12,737 bases of DNA from Deinococcus sp. (GTDB taxonomy: Bacteria; Deinococcota; Deinococci; Deinococcales; Deinococcaceae): positions 1-12,737 of the forward strand of contig JANXWI010000148.1 of assembly GCA_025351205.1 (NCBI GenBank). The letters are read 5' to 3'. Under the pieces are notes generated by a model. It was not told the DNA's origin. It ran no database searches and worked only from the letters and a program-made list of their open reading frames with translations. Each line of letters opens with the position of its first letter. Positions within the stretch are counted from its first letter, which is position 1. Below are positions 1 through 6,191 of the stretch, in pieces. The position numbers and the translations under genes were made by a program.

Positions 1-216
1 CTGCTGACCGGTCTACTGCCCGACTGCCTGAAGGGCGTGACGCTGGGCGTGCAGTACCTGCCCTCGCGCTACGACACCGGCCTGACGGCGATGGCGACGG
101 TCTCGCCGCAGGTGCGGGCAGGCTGCGAACAGGCCAGTACACAACTGGCGCTCGTCACCCGCCCGCTGCGGCTGAACTGGAATGCGGCGACAGCAAAATT
201 CGTCCGGGCCTGGTAA
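1..216 (+). CDS. C-terminal fragment of an unrecognised protein
   Basis: An open frame enters from the left edge and stops with TAA at 214-216, giving the last 71 residues of a protein. The fragment starts LLTGLLPDCLKG and ends KFVRAW. It contains two cysteines and no motif I can assign, and there is no membrane segment or obvious repeat. Codons are GC-rich at the third position like the neighbouring genes, so it reads as genuine coding sequence. It is convergent with the acyl-CoA synthetase gene on the other strand, with a 375-nt gap carrying interspersed repeats between them. The start and most of the protein lie outside the window, so no function is proposed. Confidence 0.6.
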   Translation: MLTGLLPDCLKGVTLGVQYLPSRYDTGLTAMATVSPQVRAGCEQASTQLALVTRPLRLNWNAATAKFVRAW

Positions 217-257
217 AACCTGTACGCCGTTCAGTGGTGAGAGTTGGTCAGGCTTAC

Positions 258-354
258 TGAGATGCTCGGCCTGTTGCCCCCTCACCCCTCGCTGCGCGAG
301 GCCCCTCTCCCACAGGGGCAGAGGGGAAAACCGTTCCCCCCATTGGATCGGTTG
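258..354 (+). repeat. Interspersed palindromic element, copy 1
   Basis: The copy begins near GATGCTCGGCCTG (261-273), an exact 13-mer also found at 2806-2818, and runs to GATCGGTTG (346-354). Inside, CCTCG/CGAGG forms a short hairpin, followed by CCCCTCT (302-308) pairing with AGAGGGG (320-326). The reverse complement of 3931-4034 shares both ends with few mismatches. Boundaries are approximate. It resembles the small noncoding repeats known in Deinococcus genomes, but I cannot assign it to a named family. Confidence 0.6.
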
Positions 355-443
355 ACGCCGTACTGAGCGCGCCTGACGCCACCGCGACCAGAAATCGCTT
401 GTTCAGGACAGCAGCATTCACAACGCCTGTCCGCGCCGCCCGG

Positions 444-483
444 TTGCCCCGATGGACTTGCCCGATGGACTTGCCCGATGGAC
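444..483 (+). repeat. 13-bp tandem repeat, three copies
   Basis: The unit TTGCCCGATGGAC occurs three times head to tail: 444-457 (with one extra C), 458-470 and 471-483. A partial TTG of a fourth unit follows. It lies between the two facing interspersed elements and outside any credible gene. The near-identity of the copies indicates a recent duplication by slippage. Confidence 0.85.
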
Positions 484-498
484 TTGAACGTGCCTGGA

Positions 499-590
499 GC
501 ATTTGTCATAAGTAGATCAGCAGTTCTCCTCTCCCCTTGTGGGAAAGGGGATGAGGGGGCCACCGAGTCGGCAATATTGATGTCAAATGC
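499..590 (-). repeat. Interspersed palindromic element, copy 4, with terminal inverted repeats
   Basis: The element is 92 bp and is bounded by GCATTTGTCAT (499-509) and ATGTCAAATGC (580-590), which are inverted repeats matching at 10 of 11 positions. Its centre is a strong hairpin: CCTC plus TCCCCTT (528-538) pairs with AAGGGGA and GAGG (545-556) with one bulged T. Read on the minus strand its core (CCCCCTCATCCCC, then CCCACAAGGGGAGAGG) matches the core of copy 1. It lies directly beyond the stop of the acyl-CoA synthetase gene and may act as its terminator. No transposase is encoded in it. Confidence 0.6.
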
Positions 591-591
591 C

Positions 592-2520
592 CTAACCCGC
601 CACCGCCGCCCGCACCACCTCGATGGCGTCGGGATTCTCCAGGCTGGTCAGGTCGCCCCGCACCTCGCCTGTTTCGAGCAGGTCGCGCAGCAGCCGGCGC
701 ATGATCTTGCCGCTGCGGGTGCGCGGAACCGTGTTCACGATGATCACCCGGTCAGGGCGGGCGATGCTGCCCACGCCGCGCACGATGGCCTCGCTCAGCT
801 CCTGTTCCAGCCCGGCGCTGGCGACGATTCCGGCGCGCGGCACCACGAAGGCCACCGGAACCGACCCCCTGAGCGCGTCGGGGCGCGCGACGACTGCCGC
901 CTCCGAGACGGCGGGGTGGGTGATCAGCGCGGCCTCCAGTTCCATGGTTCCGATACGGTGCCCGGCCACGTTCATCACGTCGTCCACGCGCCCCGTGACC
1001 CACAGATGCCCGTCGTGGTCGATCAGCGCGGCGTCGGAGGCGGCGTAACTGGCTGGTCGGTCTGGGGTGGCTGGGAAGTCCGAGAGATACACCTCGTGGT
1101 AGCGGTTGTGGTCTCCCCAGACGGTGCGGGCCAGGCACGGAAACGGCTCGGTGAGCGTCAGGTAGCCCAGCTCGCCCGCCCTCGCCACGCCGCCGCCGTC
1201 CAGCCTGATCTCGGCGCGGTAGCCCGGCAGCGGCTGTCCGCAGGCTCCGGGCCGGGTGGGGGTCAGGCCCACCATGCTGCTGGCCCAGGCGGTGCCGGTC
1301 TCGGTCTGGCCGTAGGTGTTATTCACGAAGATACGCCCGCCGCCCAGCACTTCCTGGGTCCAGTGCCAGGTTTCCGGGTCGAGCGGTTCGCCCACCAGCG
1401 CCACGAGTTGCAGCGTACTCAGATCATGACGCCGCGCGGCCTCGTCGCCTGACCGCCGCAGCATCCGCAGGGCGGTGGGCGCGGTGAACATCTTGGTCAC
1501 GCCGTACTTCTCGATCAACTGGTAGGGCCGCTCGGGGGTCGGGGTGTCGATGCCGCCCTCGTAGATGACGTGCGTGGCCCCCTGCGCCAGCCCGCCCACC
1601 ACCGCGAAGATCGGGAAGGTCAGCCAGCCCACGTCGGCGGTACACCAGTACACGTCCTCGGCACTCAGGTTCAGCGACCATTTGACGTTGGCGTAGGTGC
1701 CCACCAGAAAGCCCACGCCGCTGTGAACCAGGCCCTTTGGCTTGCTGGTGGTGCCCGAGGTGTAGATGATGAACCCCGGCTCATTGGCCTCCATCGGCAG
1801 CGGGTCGGCCTGCCGGGTCTGGGCGCCGAGCAGGGAGTGGAAGTCGTGTTCGTCGGCCTGCAACAGGGCCTGAGCGTCGATGCGGCGGGCCACGATCACC
1901 GCCTCTATGCACTCCATTCCGGCCCGCGCCTCATCCAGCGTGGCCTTGAGCGGAATCACTTTGCCGCGCCGCAGCGTGGCGTCGGTACACACCACCACCC
2001 TCGGCTGGGCGTCTTGCAGGCGGTCACGCACTGCCGCCGCACTGAAGCCCGCGAACACCACGCTGTAGATCGCCCCGACGCGGTAACACGCCTGGACGGC
2101 AATAAACGCTTCCGGGGTGTTGCTCAGGTAGATGCCCACCCGGTCCCCCCTGACCACGCCCAGGTCTTGCAGGCAGGCAGCGAAGCGGGCCGCGCTGTCT
2201 GTCAGTTCGCCGTAGGTCCAGGTTTCGCTCAGGCCGTCTTCCCGCTCGTAGCGCAGCGCGACCTTTGCCGGGTCGTGGCGGTCCAGGCAGTTGACGCTGA
2301 CGTTCATCGTTCCGCCCGCGAAGTAGCTGAAGTCGCCGAACTGGCCCTCCAGGCCCACCGTCGGCTGCGTGACCCAGTCGAGCTGAGCGGCCATCTCCAG
2401 CCAGTACTCGCTGGGCGGAAGGTCGAGCAGGCGCTGGGCCTCGGCCTCGGATATGGGGGCCGCCGCCTTCAGGGCTGGCGTGGGCGGCACGAGCGGGGCG
2501 CGGAGCAGGGCGTCGTCCAT
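592..2520 (-). CDS. Acyl-CoA synthetase, Acs family (AMP-forming)
   Basis: This cytoplasmic enzyme activates a carboxylic acid with ATP to an acyl-AMP and transfers it to CoA. At 642 aa it has the usual length of acetyl-CoA synthetase. Visible signatures are an Acs-type N-terminal region ending VNCLDRH (about 76-82), the AMP-binding loop YTSGTTSKPKG (263-273), VGEP (386-389), YGQTETG (403-409), SDAALID (505-511), TGRVDDVMNVAGHR (519-532), and the C-terminal TRSGKIMRR (611-619) with catalytic Lys615, the lysine acetylated in Acs. The substrate is uncertain: Acs normally has WWQTETG, whose second Trp closes the pocket around acetate. Here that position is Gly404, as in enzymes for longer acids. 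Propionyl- or a medium/branched-chain acyl-CoA synthetase is therefore as likely as acetyl. The ATG is preceded by GGAGG at 5-nt spacing. It is divergent from coaX. Confidence 0.93.
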   Translation of the reverse strand: MDDALLRAPLVPPTPALKAAAPISEAEAQRLLDLPPSEYWLEMAAQLDWVTQPTVGLEGQFGDFSYFAGGTMNVSVNCLDRHDPAKVALRYEREDGLSETWTYGELTDSAARFAACLQDLGVVRGDRVGIYLSNTPEAFIAVQACYRVGAIYSVVFAGFSAAAVRDRLQDAQPRVVVCTDATLRRGKVIPLKATLDEARAGMECIEAVIVARRIDAQALLQADEHDFHSLLGAQTRQADPLPMEANEPGFIIYTSGTTSKPKGLVHSGVGFLVGTYANVKWSLNLSAEDVYWCTADVGWLTFPIFAVVGGLAQGATHVIYEGGIDTPTPERPYQLIEKYGVTKMFTAPTALRMLRRSGDEAARRHDLSTLQLVALVGEPLDPETWHWTQEVLGGGRIFVNNTYGQTETGTAWASSMVGLTPTRPGACGQPLPGYRAEIRLDGGGVARAGELGYLTLTEPFPCLARTVWGDHNRYHEVYLSDFPATPDRPASYAASDAALIDHDGHLWVTGRVDDVMNVAGHRIGTMELEAALITHPAVSEAAVVARPDALRGSVPVAFVVPRAGIVASAGLEQELSEAIVRGVGSIARPDRVIIVNTVPRTRSGKIMRRLLRDLLETGEVRGDLTSLENPDAIEVVRAAVAG

Positions 2521-2525
2521 GTAAA

Positions 2526-2530
2526 CCTCC
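2526..2530 (-). promoter_or_regulatory. Shine-Dalgarno site of the acyl-CoA synthetase gene
   Basis: On the minus strand GGAGG lies 5 nt before the ATG at 2520. This fixes the start and marks the gene as one of only two in the window with a clear ribosome binding site. The message must therefore have a leader, unlike most neighbours. I could not pick a convincing -10/-35 pair for it. Confidence 0.7.
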
Positions 2531-2802
2531 AGTCGGTAGAGCGGGGCAGGCGTGCTGCGTGCAGAAACGTGAAGAGGAGGGTGGAAGGTCAGGTTGGTGG
2601 TTGATCAAGTCTAGAGCAGTTCTCCGGATGTCGTCACCAGAGGTACAGCCGTTCGTCACCTTCATGGTTTTGTTGACCTGGGCAGCGCCACCAAGAACGC
2701 CTGACCACTGCCCACCTCCGTCCTGCTCGGCGAAATCTACTCACTGTCCGGATCACTGTGACAGCAGTGGATGATCGGTGAGAGGTATCTGATCTGACGT
2801 CC

Positions 2803-2917
2803 TGGGATGCTCGGCCTGCTGCTCCTCACTCTCTCTCTTCGAGCTGTGCCAGTCACCCACGCTGTGCCAGTCACCCACAAGGGGCAGAGGGAAAAAGCAC
2901 CCCCGTCAGATCGAATG
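2803..2917 (+). repeat. Interspersed palindromic element, copy 2
   Basis: It shares the exact 13-mer GATGCTCGGCCTG (2806-2818) with copy 1, then CTCCTCAC, the core CACAAGGGGCAGAGGGAAAA (2876-2895) and the right-hand GATCG..TG (2909-2917). The central hairpin seen in the other copies has been disrupted here by a tandem duplication. Similarity to copy 1 appears to continue on both flanks (GGTGAGAG upstream, CCAGAAA and GGACAG downstream), so the element may be larger than given. Confidence 0.55.
2843..2878 (+). repeat. 18-bp perfect tandem duplication
   Basis: GCTGTGCCAGTCACCCAC occurs twice in a row, at 2843-2860 and 2861-2878, without a mismatch. It sits inside interspersed element copy 2 and has no counterpart in the other three copies, so it arose after that copy was in place. 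Confidence 0.9.
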
Positions 2918-3009
2918 CCGCTGTACCAGAAAAGCATTCTCTGGACAGATATTCCAGATCGGCTGGTGCTGAGTGACCCCTGGCTCCGGCCTCCTGTAGA
3001 CCTTCACAC

Positions 3010-3018
3010 TGGTATCTT
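3010..3018 (+). promoter_or_regulatory. Extended -10 promoter for leaderless coaX
   Basis: TGG followed by TATCTT (3013-3018) is an extended -10 element. The ATG of coaX begins 6 nt after it, so transcription should start at or next to the A of the start codon. There is no ribosome binding site. No good -35 box is seen at the normal distance. Confidence 0.55.
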
Positions 3019-3024
3019 TCTGCT

Positions 3025-3891
3025 ATGCCTGTGCAACCCCGCCCCGTGCAACCCCGACTTGTGCAGTCCCGACCCGGACAGGCCCGCTTTCCTCTGCTGG
3101 CCGTGGACATCGGGAACACAAGCACGGTGATCGGGCTGGCCGAACCTGACCCCAGCACCGGCGAGCTGCACCTGAGCCACACCTGGCGGCTACGGACCAA
3201 CCGTGAGCTGCTTCCCGACGACCTAGCGCTGCAACTGTTCAGCCTGCTCAACCTGAGCGGGGCCACCCCTCCGGGCAGCGCGGTGCTGTCGAGCGTGGCC
3301 CCGCCGCTGGGCCAGAACTACCTGCTGGCGCTGCGGCAGCACTTTGCCGTGGAAGCGCTGGAGGTAAGCGCCGAGAACCTGCCGGACGTGAGCGTGGAAC
3401 TCGACCAGCCGGGGGCGGTGGGCGCAGACCGGCTGTGCAACCTGTACGGCGCGGGCCGCTACCTCAACGACTCCGAGTACGCGGTGGTCGTCGATTTCGG
3501 CACCAGCACCAACTTCGACGTGATCGGGCGGGGGCGGCGCTTTCTGGGCGGGGTGCTGGCCACCGGGGCGCAGGTGTCCGCTGACGCGCTGTTCTCACGG
3601 GCGGCCAAACTGCCGCGCATCGTGCTGGAGGCTCCCCAGACCGTGATCGGGCGCAACACGGTCCACGCGCTGCAATCGGGGCTGGTCTTCGGATACGCCG
3701 AGATGGTCGATGGCCTGCTGCGGCGCATCCGGGCCGAACTGGAGGCGCCCGCCGTGACGATTGCCACCGGGGGCTTCGCCCGCACCATCCAGGGCATCTG
3801 CCGCGAGATCGACCACTACGACGAGACCCTGACCCTGCGCGGCATGGTGGAGCTGTGGGTCAGCCAGACCCAGGTGACCAGCGGGGCGTGA
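3025..3891 (+). CDS. coaX: Type III pantothenate kinase
   Basis: The enzyme phosphorylates pantothenate with ATP, the first committed step of CoA synthesis, in the cytoplasm. At 288 aa it is slightly longer than the typical 255-265. Type III signatures are clear: DIGNT (28-32, phosphate-binding Asp28), GADR (133-136, with the likely catalytic base Asp135), VVDFGTSTNFDVI (155-167) and IATGGFA near 246-252. From memory it is close to the Deinococcus radiodurans enzyme over its whole length. The ATG is chosen because an extended -10 box ends 6 nt before it. The first 22 residues precede the conserved start of the fold and consist of a five-residue repeat, so a later start at GTG 3061 is possible. 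The gene is divergent from the acyl-CoA synthetase and convergent with the DoxX-like gene. Confidence 0.95.
   Translation: MPVQPRPVQPRLVQSRPGQARFPLLAVDIGNTSTVIGLAEPDPSTGELHLSHTWRLRTNRELLPDDLALQLFSLLNLSGATPPGSAVLSSVAPPLGQNYLLALRQHFAVEALEVSAENLPDVSVELDQPGAVGADRLCNLYGAGRYLNDSEYAVVVDFGTSTNFDVIGRGRRFLGGVLATGAQVSADALFSRAAKLPRIVLEAPQTVIGRNTVHALQSGLVFGYAEMVDGLLRRIRAELEAPAVTIATGGFARTIQGICREIDHYDETLTLRGMVELWVSQTQVTSGA
3031..3090 (+). repeat. 15-bp tandem repeat in the coaX 5' end
   Basis: Four degenerate 15-nt units (3031-3045, 3046-3060, 3061-3075, 3076-3090) encode VQPRP, VQPRL, VQSRP and GQARF. The first two units differ at only three positions. The repeat is in frame and ends just before the conserved first beta strand FPLLAVDIGNT. 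Confidence 0.85.
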
Positions 3892-3930
3892 ATCCGCTTG
3901 AGCAGTTAAATTAGCTTGGCTGGGCTGCCC

Positions 3931-4034
3931 TTGGTCATAAACAACCGATCAGGACAGGGCGGACGTAGGCAGCACTGCTCCCTCACCCTTGAGGGGGGAG
4001 GGTTGGGGAGGGGGTGAACAGGCTGAGCGTCCAA
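3931..4034 (-). repeat. Interspersed palindromic element, copy 3
   Basis: Read on the minus strand it starts TTGGACGCTCAGCCTGTT, which aligns with GATGCTCGGCCTGTT of copy 1. It continues with CCCCCTCCCC and a CCCTC...GAGGG core and ends with GATCGGTTG then TTTATGACC. The last part matches copy 1 (GATCGGTTG) and copy 4 (TTATGAC). It fills the gap between the convergent coaX and DoxX-like genes and may end transcription of both. Boundaries are approximate. Confidence 0.55.
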
Positions 4035-4106
4035 GAACCACTCAGAGGATGACCCCTTTCAGATCGGTTAACGTTGCCCTGACCAATGCGGCGAAGGCCC
4101 AGCATT

Positions 4107-4526
4107 TCAGCCCGAACCTGCCCGGCGCTCCCCTGATCTTCCAGCCCGCAGCACCCACCAGATCAGCAGGGGTTGCAGCGGCAGCCGCGCCCAGAGTGCC
4201 CAGGCGGGCAGGCCGTACTTCTCCGGCTGCTGGGCCATACTCAGGTTGGCCGGAAAGACCGCCAGCAGCAGCAGCGCCAGCCCCCAGCGGGCGGCGGGCC
4301 GGGTCAGCGGAAACAGCAGTCCCAGCCCGCCCGCCACCTCTGCCGCGCCGCTCAGGAGGGTGACGCTGCGGGCACTGGGCAACAGTCCGGGAGCCGCCCA
4401 CTGGGGCACCAGAGCGTCGTAAAGCTGTGGGCGAACGAAATGCAGGGTCCCGGCCCCCACGAACAGCGCAGCCAGGACGTACGGGCCAACGGCCCCGAGC
4501 GGACGCAAACGGGTCATCGCCGTCAT
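4107..4526 (-). CDS. DoxX-like small integral membrane protein
   Basis: This is a 139-aa hydrophobic protein with about four membrane helices (roughly residues 11-27, 56-74, 78-95 and 108-125). An AGTLHFVRP motif follows the first helix and VPQW a little later; this combination is typical of DoxX-family proteins. The family is linked to thiol or quinone-associated redox roles in some bacteria, but for this branch the function is unknown. The C-terminus is rich in Arg and Gly and probably cytoplasmic. The start is uncertain: ATG 4526 is used, ATG 4517 is preceded by a -10-like CAGAAT at 7 nt, and a GTG at 4583 would add 19 residues without membrane character. The gene is divergent from the ABC ATPase and convergent with coaX. 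Confidence 0.75.
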   Translation of the reverse strand: MTAMTRLRPLGAVGPYVLAALFVGAGTLHFVRPQLYDALVPQWAAPGLLPSARSVTLLSGAAEVAGGLGLLFPLTRPAARWGLALLLLAVFPANLSMAQQPEKYGLPAWALWARLPLQPLLIWWVLRAGRSGERRAGSG

Positions 4527-4553
4527 TCTGGCATGCGCCCAGCCCTTCAATGC

Positions 4554-4585
4554 GCCTGGCCCTTCACCTGCCTGGCCTTTCACTT
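4554..4585 (+). repeat. 16-bp tandem duplication
   Basis: GCCTGGCCCTTCACCT (4554-4569) is followed directly by GCCTGGCCTTTCACTT (4570-4585), matching at 14 of 16 positions. A weaker third copy may precede it (around 4537-4553). It lies in the divergent gap between the DoxX-like gene and the ABC ATPase, upstream of the ATPase promoter. Confidence 0.7.
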
Positions 4586-4614
4586 CACCGGCCCTGCGGC
4601 GCGGCCCGAGGCGC

Positions 4615-4620
4615 TAGCAT
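4615..4620 (+). promoter_or_regulatory. -10 box of the ABC ATPase gene
   Basis: TAGCAT ends 7 nt before the ATG at 4628. No ribosome binding site is present, which fits a leaderless message and supports 4628 over the in-frame upstream starts. Confidence 0.45.
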
Positions 4621-4627
4621 CTGCCCG

Positions 4628-5335
4628 ATGACGTCTGTTCAGCCCGACCCCGCTCAGCCGCTCGCCGCGCAGGATGTCCCGGCCCTTGAGGCCACGCTGC
4701 TCAGGCATTCGTTCGGCAGCAGCGAGGTGCTGCACGGCGTGTCGCTGGAGGTGGCGCGCGGCGAGGTGGTGGCGGTCACCGGGCCGTCCGGGAGCGGCAA
4801 GAGTACGCTGCTGCACCTGCTCGGCGGCCTGGACCGGCCCCAGTCCGGAGAGGTGTACTGGGGCGGCACACGCGCCGACACCCTGGACACCCAGAAGCGG
4901 GCGCGGCTGCGGGCCGGGTCGGTGGGGCTGGTGTTTCAGCACCATTACTTGCTGGCCGACCTGAACGTACTCGACAACCTGCGCGTTCCGGGACTGCTGC
5001 TGGGGCAGGAACAGACCGAACAGGCGCGCGAACTGCTGCTGGCCGTGGGCCTGTCCGGGCGGGAGAAGGCCATGCCGGGGCAGCTGTCGGGCGGCGAGCG
5101 GCAACGGGTGGCGCTGGCCCGCGCCCTGGTGGCCCGCCCGGCCATCCTGCTGGCCGACGAACCCACCGGCAGCCTCGACACCGCCAACGCCCAGGCGGTC
5201 TGTGCCCTGATGATCGACCTGGCCCGCCAGCACGGGGCCGGGGTGCTGCTCGTAACCCACGACGAACGCATGGCCCAGGCCGCAGACCGCAGGCTGCATC
5301 TGCTCGACGGCAGTATCAGCTCGGCGGGAGCGTGA
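4628..5335 (+). CDS. ABC transporter ATP-binding protein, LolD/MacB type
   Basis: This is a 235-aa nucleotide-binding subunit with all ABC motifs intact: Walker A GPSGSGKST (52-60), Q-loop at Gln104 in FQHHYLL, signature LSGGERQRVALARAL (143-157), Walker B ILLADEPTGSLD (163-174) with catalytic Glu168, and switch His201 in VTHD. The LLHLLGGLD sequence after Walker A and the Q-loop context point to the LolD/MacB/FtsE group, which drives mechanotransmission rather than classic import. The frame is open for 200 nt further upstream, but 4628 is the start supported by a -10 box and by family length. No permease lies beside it, since the next gene encodes a 97-aa soluble unknown, so its membrane partner must be encoded elsewhere. 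Confidence 0.92.
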   Translation: MTSVQPDPAQPLAAQDVPALEATLLRHSFGSSEVLHGVSLEVARGEVVAVTGPSGSGKSTLLHLLGGLDRPQSGEVYWGGTRADTLDTQKRARLRAGSVGLVFQHHYLLADLNVLDNLRVPGLLLGQEQTEQARELLLAVGLSGREKAMPGQLSGGERQRVALARALVARPAILLADEPTGSLDTANAQAVCALMIDLARQHGAGVLLVTHDERMAQAADRRLHLLDGSISSAGA

Positions 5336-5390
5336 AGGGGTCATTTGGCTGTCCGGAGGCGGGAGAAACAGGCTACCCTGCGGTCAACAC

Positions 5391-5405
5391 AACCCTGAAC
5401 AGGTT
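5391..5405. promoter_or_regulatory. Imperfect palindrome upstream of the 97-aa gene
   Basis: AACCCTGAACAGGTT is symmetric (AACC.TG / CA.GGTT) with one bulged base. It lies 27 nt before the GTG of the next gene and downstream of a possible -10 box TACCCT (5374-5379). It could be an operator, but a short palindrome like this can arise by chance. Confidence 0.2.
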
Positions 5406-5431
5406 CTGAATGCGTCAGAGGAGCGTCAAGC

Positions 5432-5725
5432 GTGAAGTTGGTCAGCCGAGCACACGAATTCGAGTACCGGGACGGCCAGGGCATCGACCGCCTGGGTCAG
5501 GCCGACGTGTGGGCCAGCCAGGGGGGCGACCACGCCGTGCTGGTGCTGAAAAACGTCGATGGCGGGCCGGGCGGCGACCAGCGCCTGACCCTGCTGGAAA
5601 ACGCTCACCGCGCCCTGTACATGCTGGCCTCATCGCTGCTGCCGTTTCTGGTGCCGTCCGCCCGCCTGCACGTCTGGGTGCTGCGTCCGGGCGAGGAAAA
5701 ACCCAGGGCACTGGTGCTGCCCTGA
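5432..5725 (+). CDS. Conserved-looking hypothetical protein, 97 aa
   Basis: The protein starts MKLVSRAHEFEYRDG and ends PRALVLP. I do not recognise the family. It is soluble, with alternating beta-like stretches (HAVLVLKNV at about 34-42, ARLHVWVLRPG near 77-87) around a helix-rich centre (LLENAHRALYMLASSLLPFL). The start is GTG, chosen because AGAGGAG (5417-5423) sits 8 nt upstream, one of two clear Shine-Dalgarno sites in the window. It follows the ABC ATPase by 96 nt on the same strand and could be co-transcribed. It is convergent with the next gene, 34 nt apart. No transport motif suggests that it is the missing ABC partner. Confidence 0.7.
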   Translation: MKLVSRAHEFEYRDGQGIDRLGQADVWASQGGDHAVLVLKNVDGGPGGDQRLTLLENAHRALYMLASSLLPFLVPSARLHVWVLRPGEEKPRALVLP

Positions 5726-5759
5726 GTTCTGGCCTGCTCACTCCCGGCGGCCCTGACGG

Positions 5760-6191
5760 TCATTCCAGCAGGTAGCGCAGCCCTTCCTCCAGAGTCACGT
5801 TCGCCAGGCTGCCCCAGGCCACGACCACGTTGCGCCGCCACGGCATCCACTCGGTTGCGCCGGTCACCGAGCGCAGGAGGCCACGCCTGCCGACCTCGGC
5901 GCTTCTGAAGAGGCCGCCCTCGTGGCCCGCCCGCAGAAGTTCATGCAGCGTGTTCAGTTCCAGCTCACCGCTCAGCCGGGCACCACGAATCTCGTCTCCC
6001 TGCCCGTACAGCTCGGGCACGATTCCCCAGGGGCGCAGCAGTTCCAGCGCCAGGGCGCGCGACATGGGCGTGGTGAAGCTCAGCTGGGTGTCAAGCTCGA
6101 AGCCGCGCACGCCGCCTGACTTTTCAGCCGGAGCGCTTTTCTGTCCGGGCATGCTGTTCTCCGGGCCAATGTCGGATTCAGGGGACATCAT
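5760..6191 (-). CDS. Hypothetical protein, 143 aa, coupled to the DinB-fold gene
   Basis: I do not recognise this protein. The first 25 or so residues are polar and probably disordered (PENSMPGQKSAPAEKSGG). The rest looks like a compact alpha/beta domain, including LALELLRPWG, ELELNTLHELLRAGHEGGLF and a C-terminal VTLEEGLRYLLE helix. There is no signal peptide or membrane segment. The ATG overlaps the stop of the upstream DinB-fold gene as ATGA, so translation is almost certainly coupled and the two products are probably made together. A second ATG follows immediately at 6188. No promoter of its own is visible. Confidence 0.72.
   Translation of the reverse strand: MMSPESDIGPENSMPGQKSAPAEKSGGVRGFELDTQLSFTTPMSRALALELLRPWGIVPELYGQGDEIRGARLSGELELNTLHELLRAGHEGGLFRSAEVGRRGLLRSVTGATEWMPWRRNVVVAWGSLANVTLEEGLRYLLE

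Larger units (their letters stand above)
217..591. other. Convergent intergenic region with repeats
   Basis: This 375-nt stretch lies between two gene ends pointing at each other. It has no convincing gene of its own. It holds two copies of an interspersed palindromic element in opposite orientation (258-354 and 499-590) and a 13-bp tandem repeat at 444-483. Both elements contain GC-rich hairpins that could stop transcription from either side, but no clear U-tract follows the stems. Confidence 0.7.
2521..3024. other. Divergent intergenic region between acyl-CoA synthetase and coaX
   Basis: This 504-nt gap separates two divergent genes. Short open frames exist but none has a start signal or a recognisable product. 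The right part carries interspersed element copy 2 (2803-2917) with an internal 18-bp tandem duplication. CACTG/CAGTG at 2754-2769 forms a short hairpin. In 2531-2750 I see no feature that I can support beyond the promoter that the acyl-CoA synthetase must have somewhere there. Confidence 0.6.

Noticed and set aside
302..326. Rho-independent terminator in interspersed element copy 1
   Set aside because: The stem is good, but it is followed by AAAA on the plus strand and no U-tract follows on either strand, so I list it only as part of the repeat.
444..483. Possible start of a CRISPR array
   Set aside because: The units are 13 bp, directly adjacent with no spacers, and no cas gene is nearby.
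499..515. Resemblance of TTTGTCATAA to the palindromic radiation/desiccation response motif of Deinococcus
   Set aside because: Only one half-site is present, the matching second half is missing, and it lies at the edge of a repeat element beyond gene ends rather than near a promoter.
478..1452. Long open frame on the plus strand across the acyl-CoA synthetase gene, and a similar one at 1570-2604
   Set aside because: Both are rich in His, Arg, Gly and Ala with no recognisable domain. They lie opposite a complete, motif-rich gene and are open only because of high GC content.
2559..2774. Possible 71-aa gene in the acyl-CoA synthetase-coaX gap
   Set aside because: There is no ribosome site or -10 box before it, the composition is unlike its neighbours and no motif is visible.
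4427..4627. Upstream extension of the ABC ATPase by 67 residues
   Set aside because: The extra residues look like translated intergenic repeat, they overlap the divergent DoxX-like gene, and both a -10 box and family length point to the ATG at 4628.
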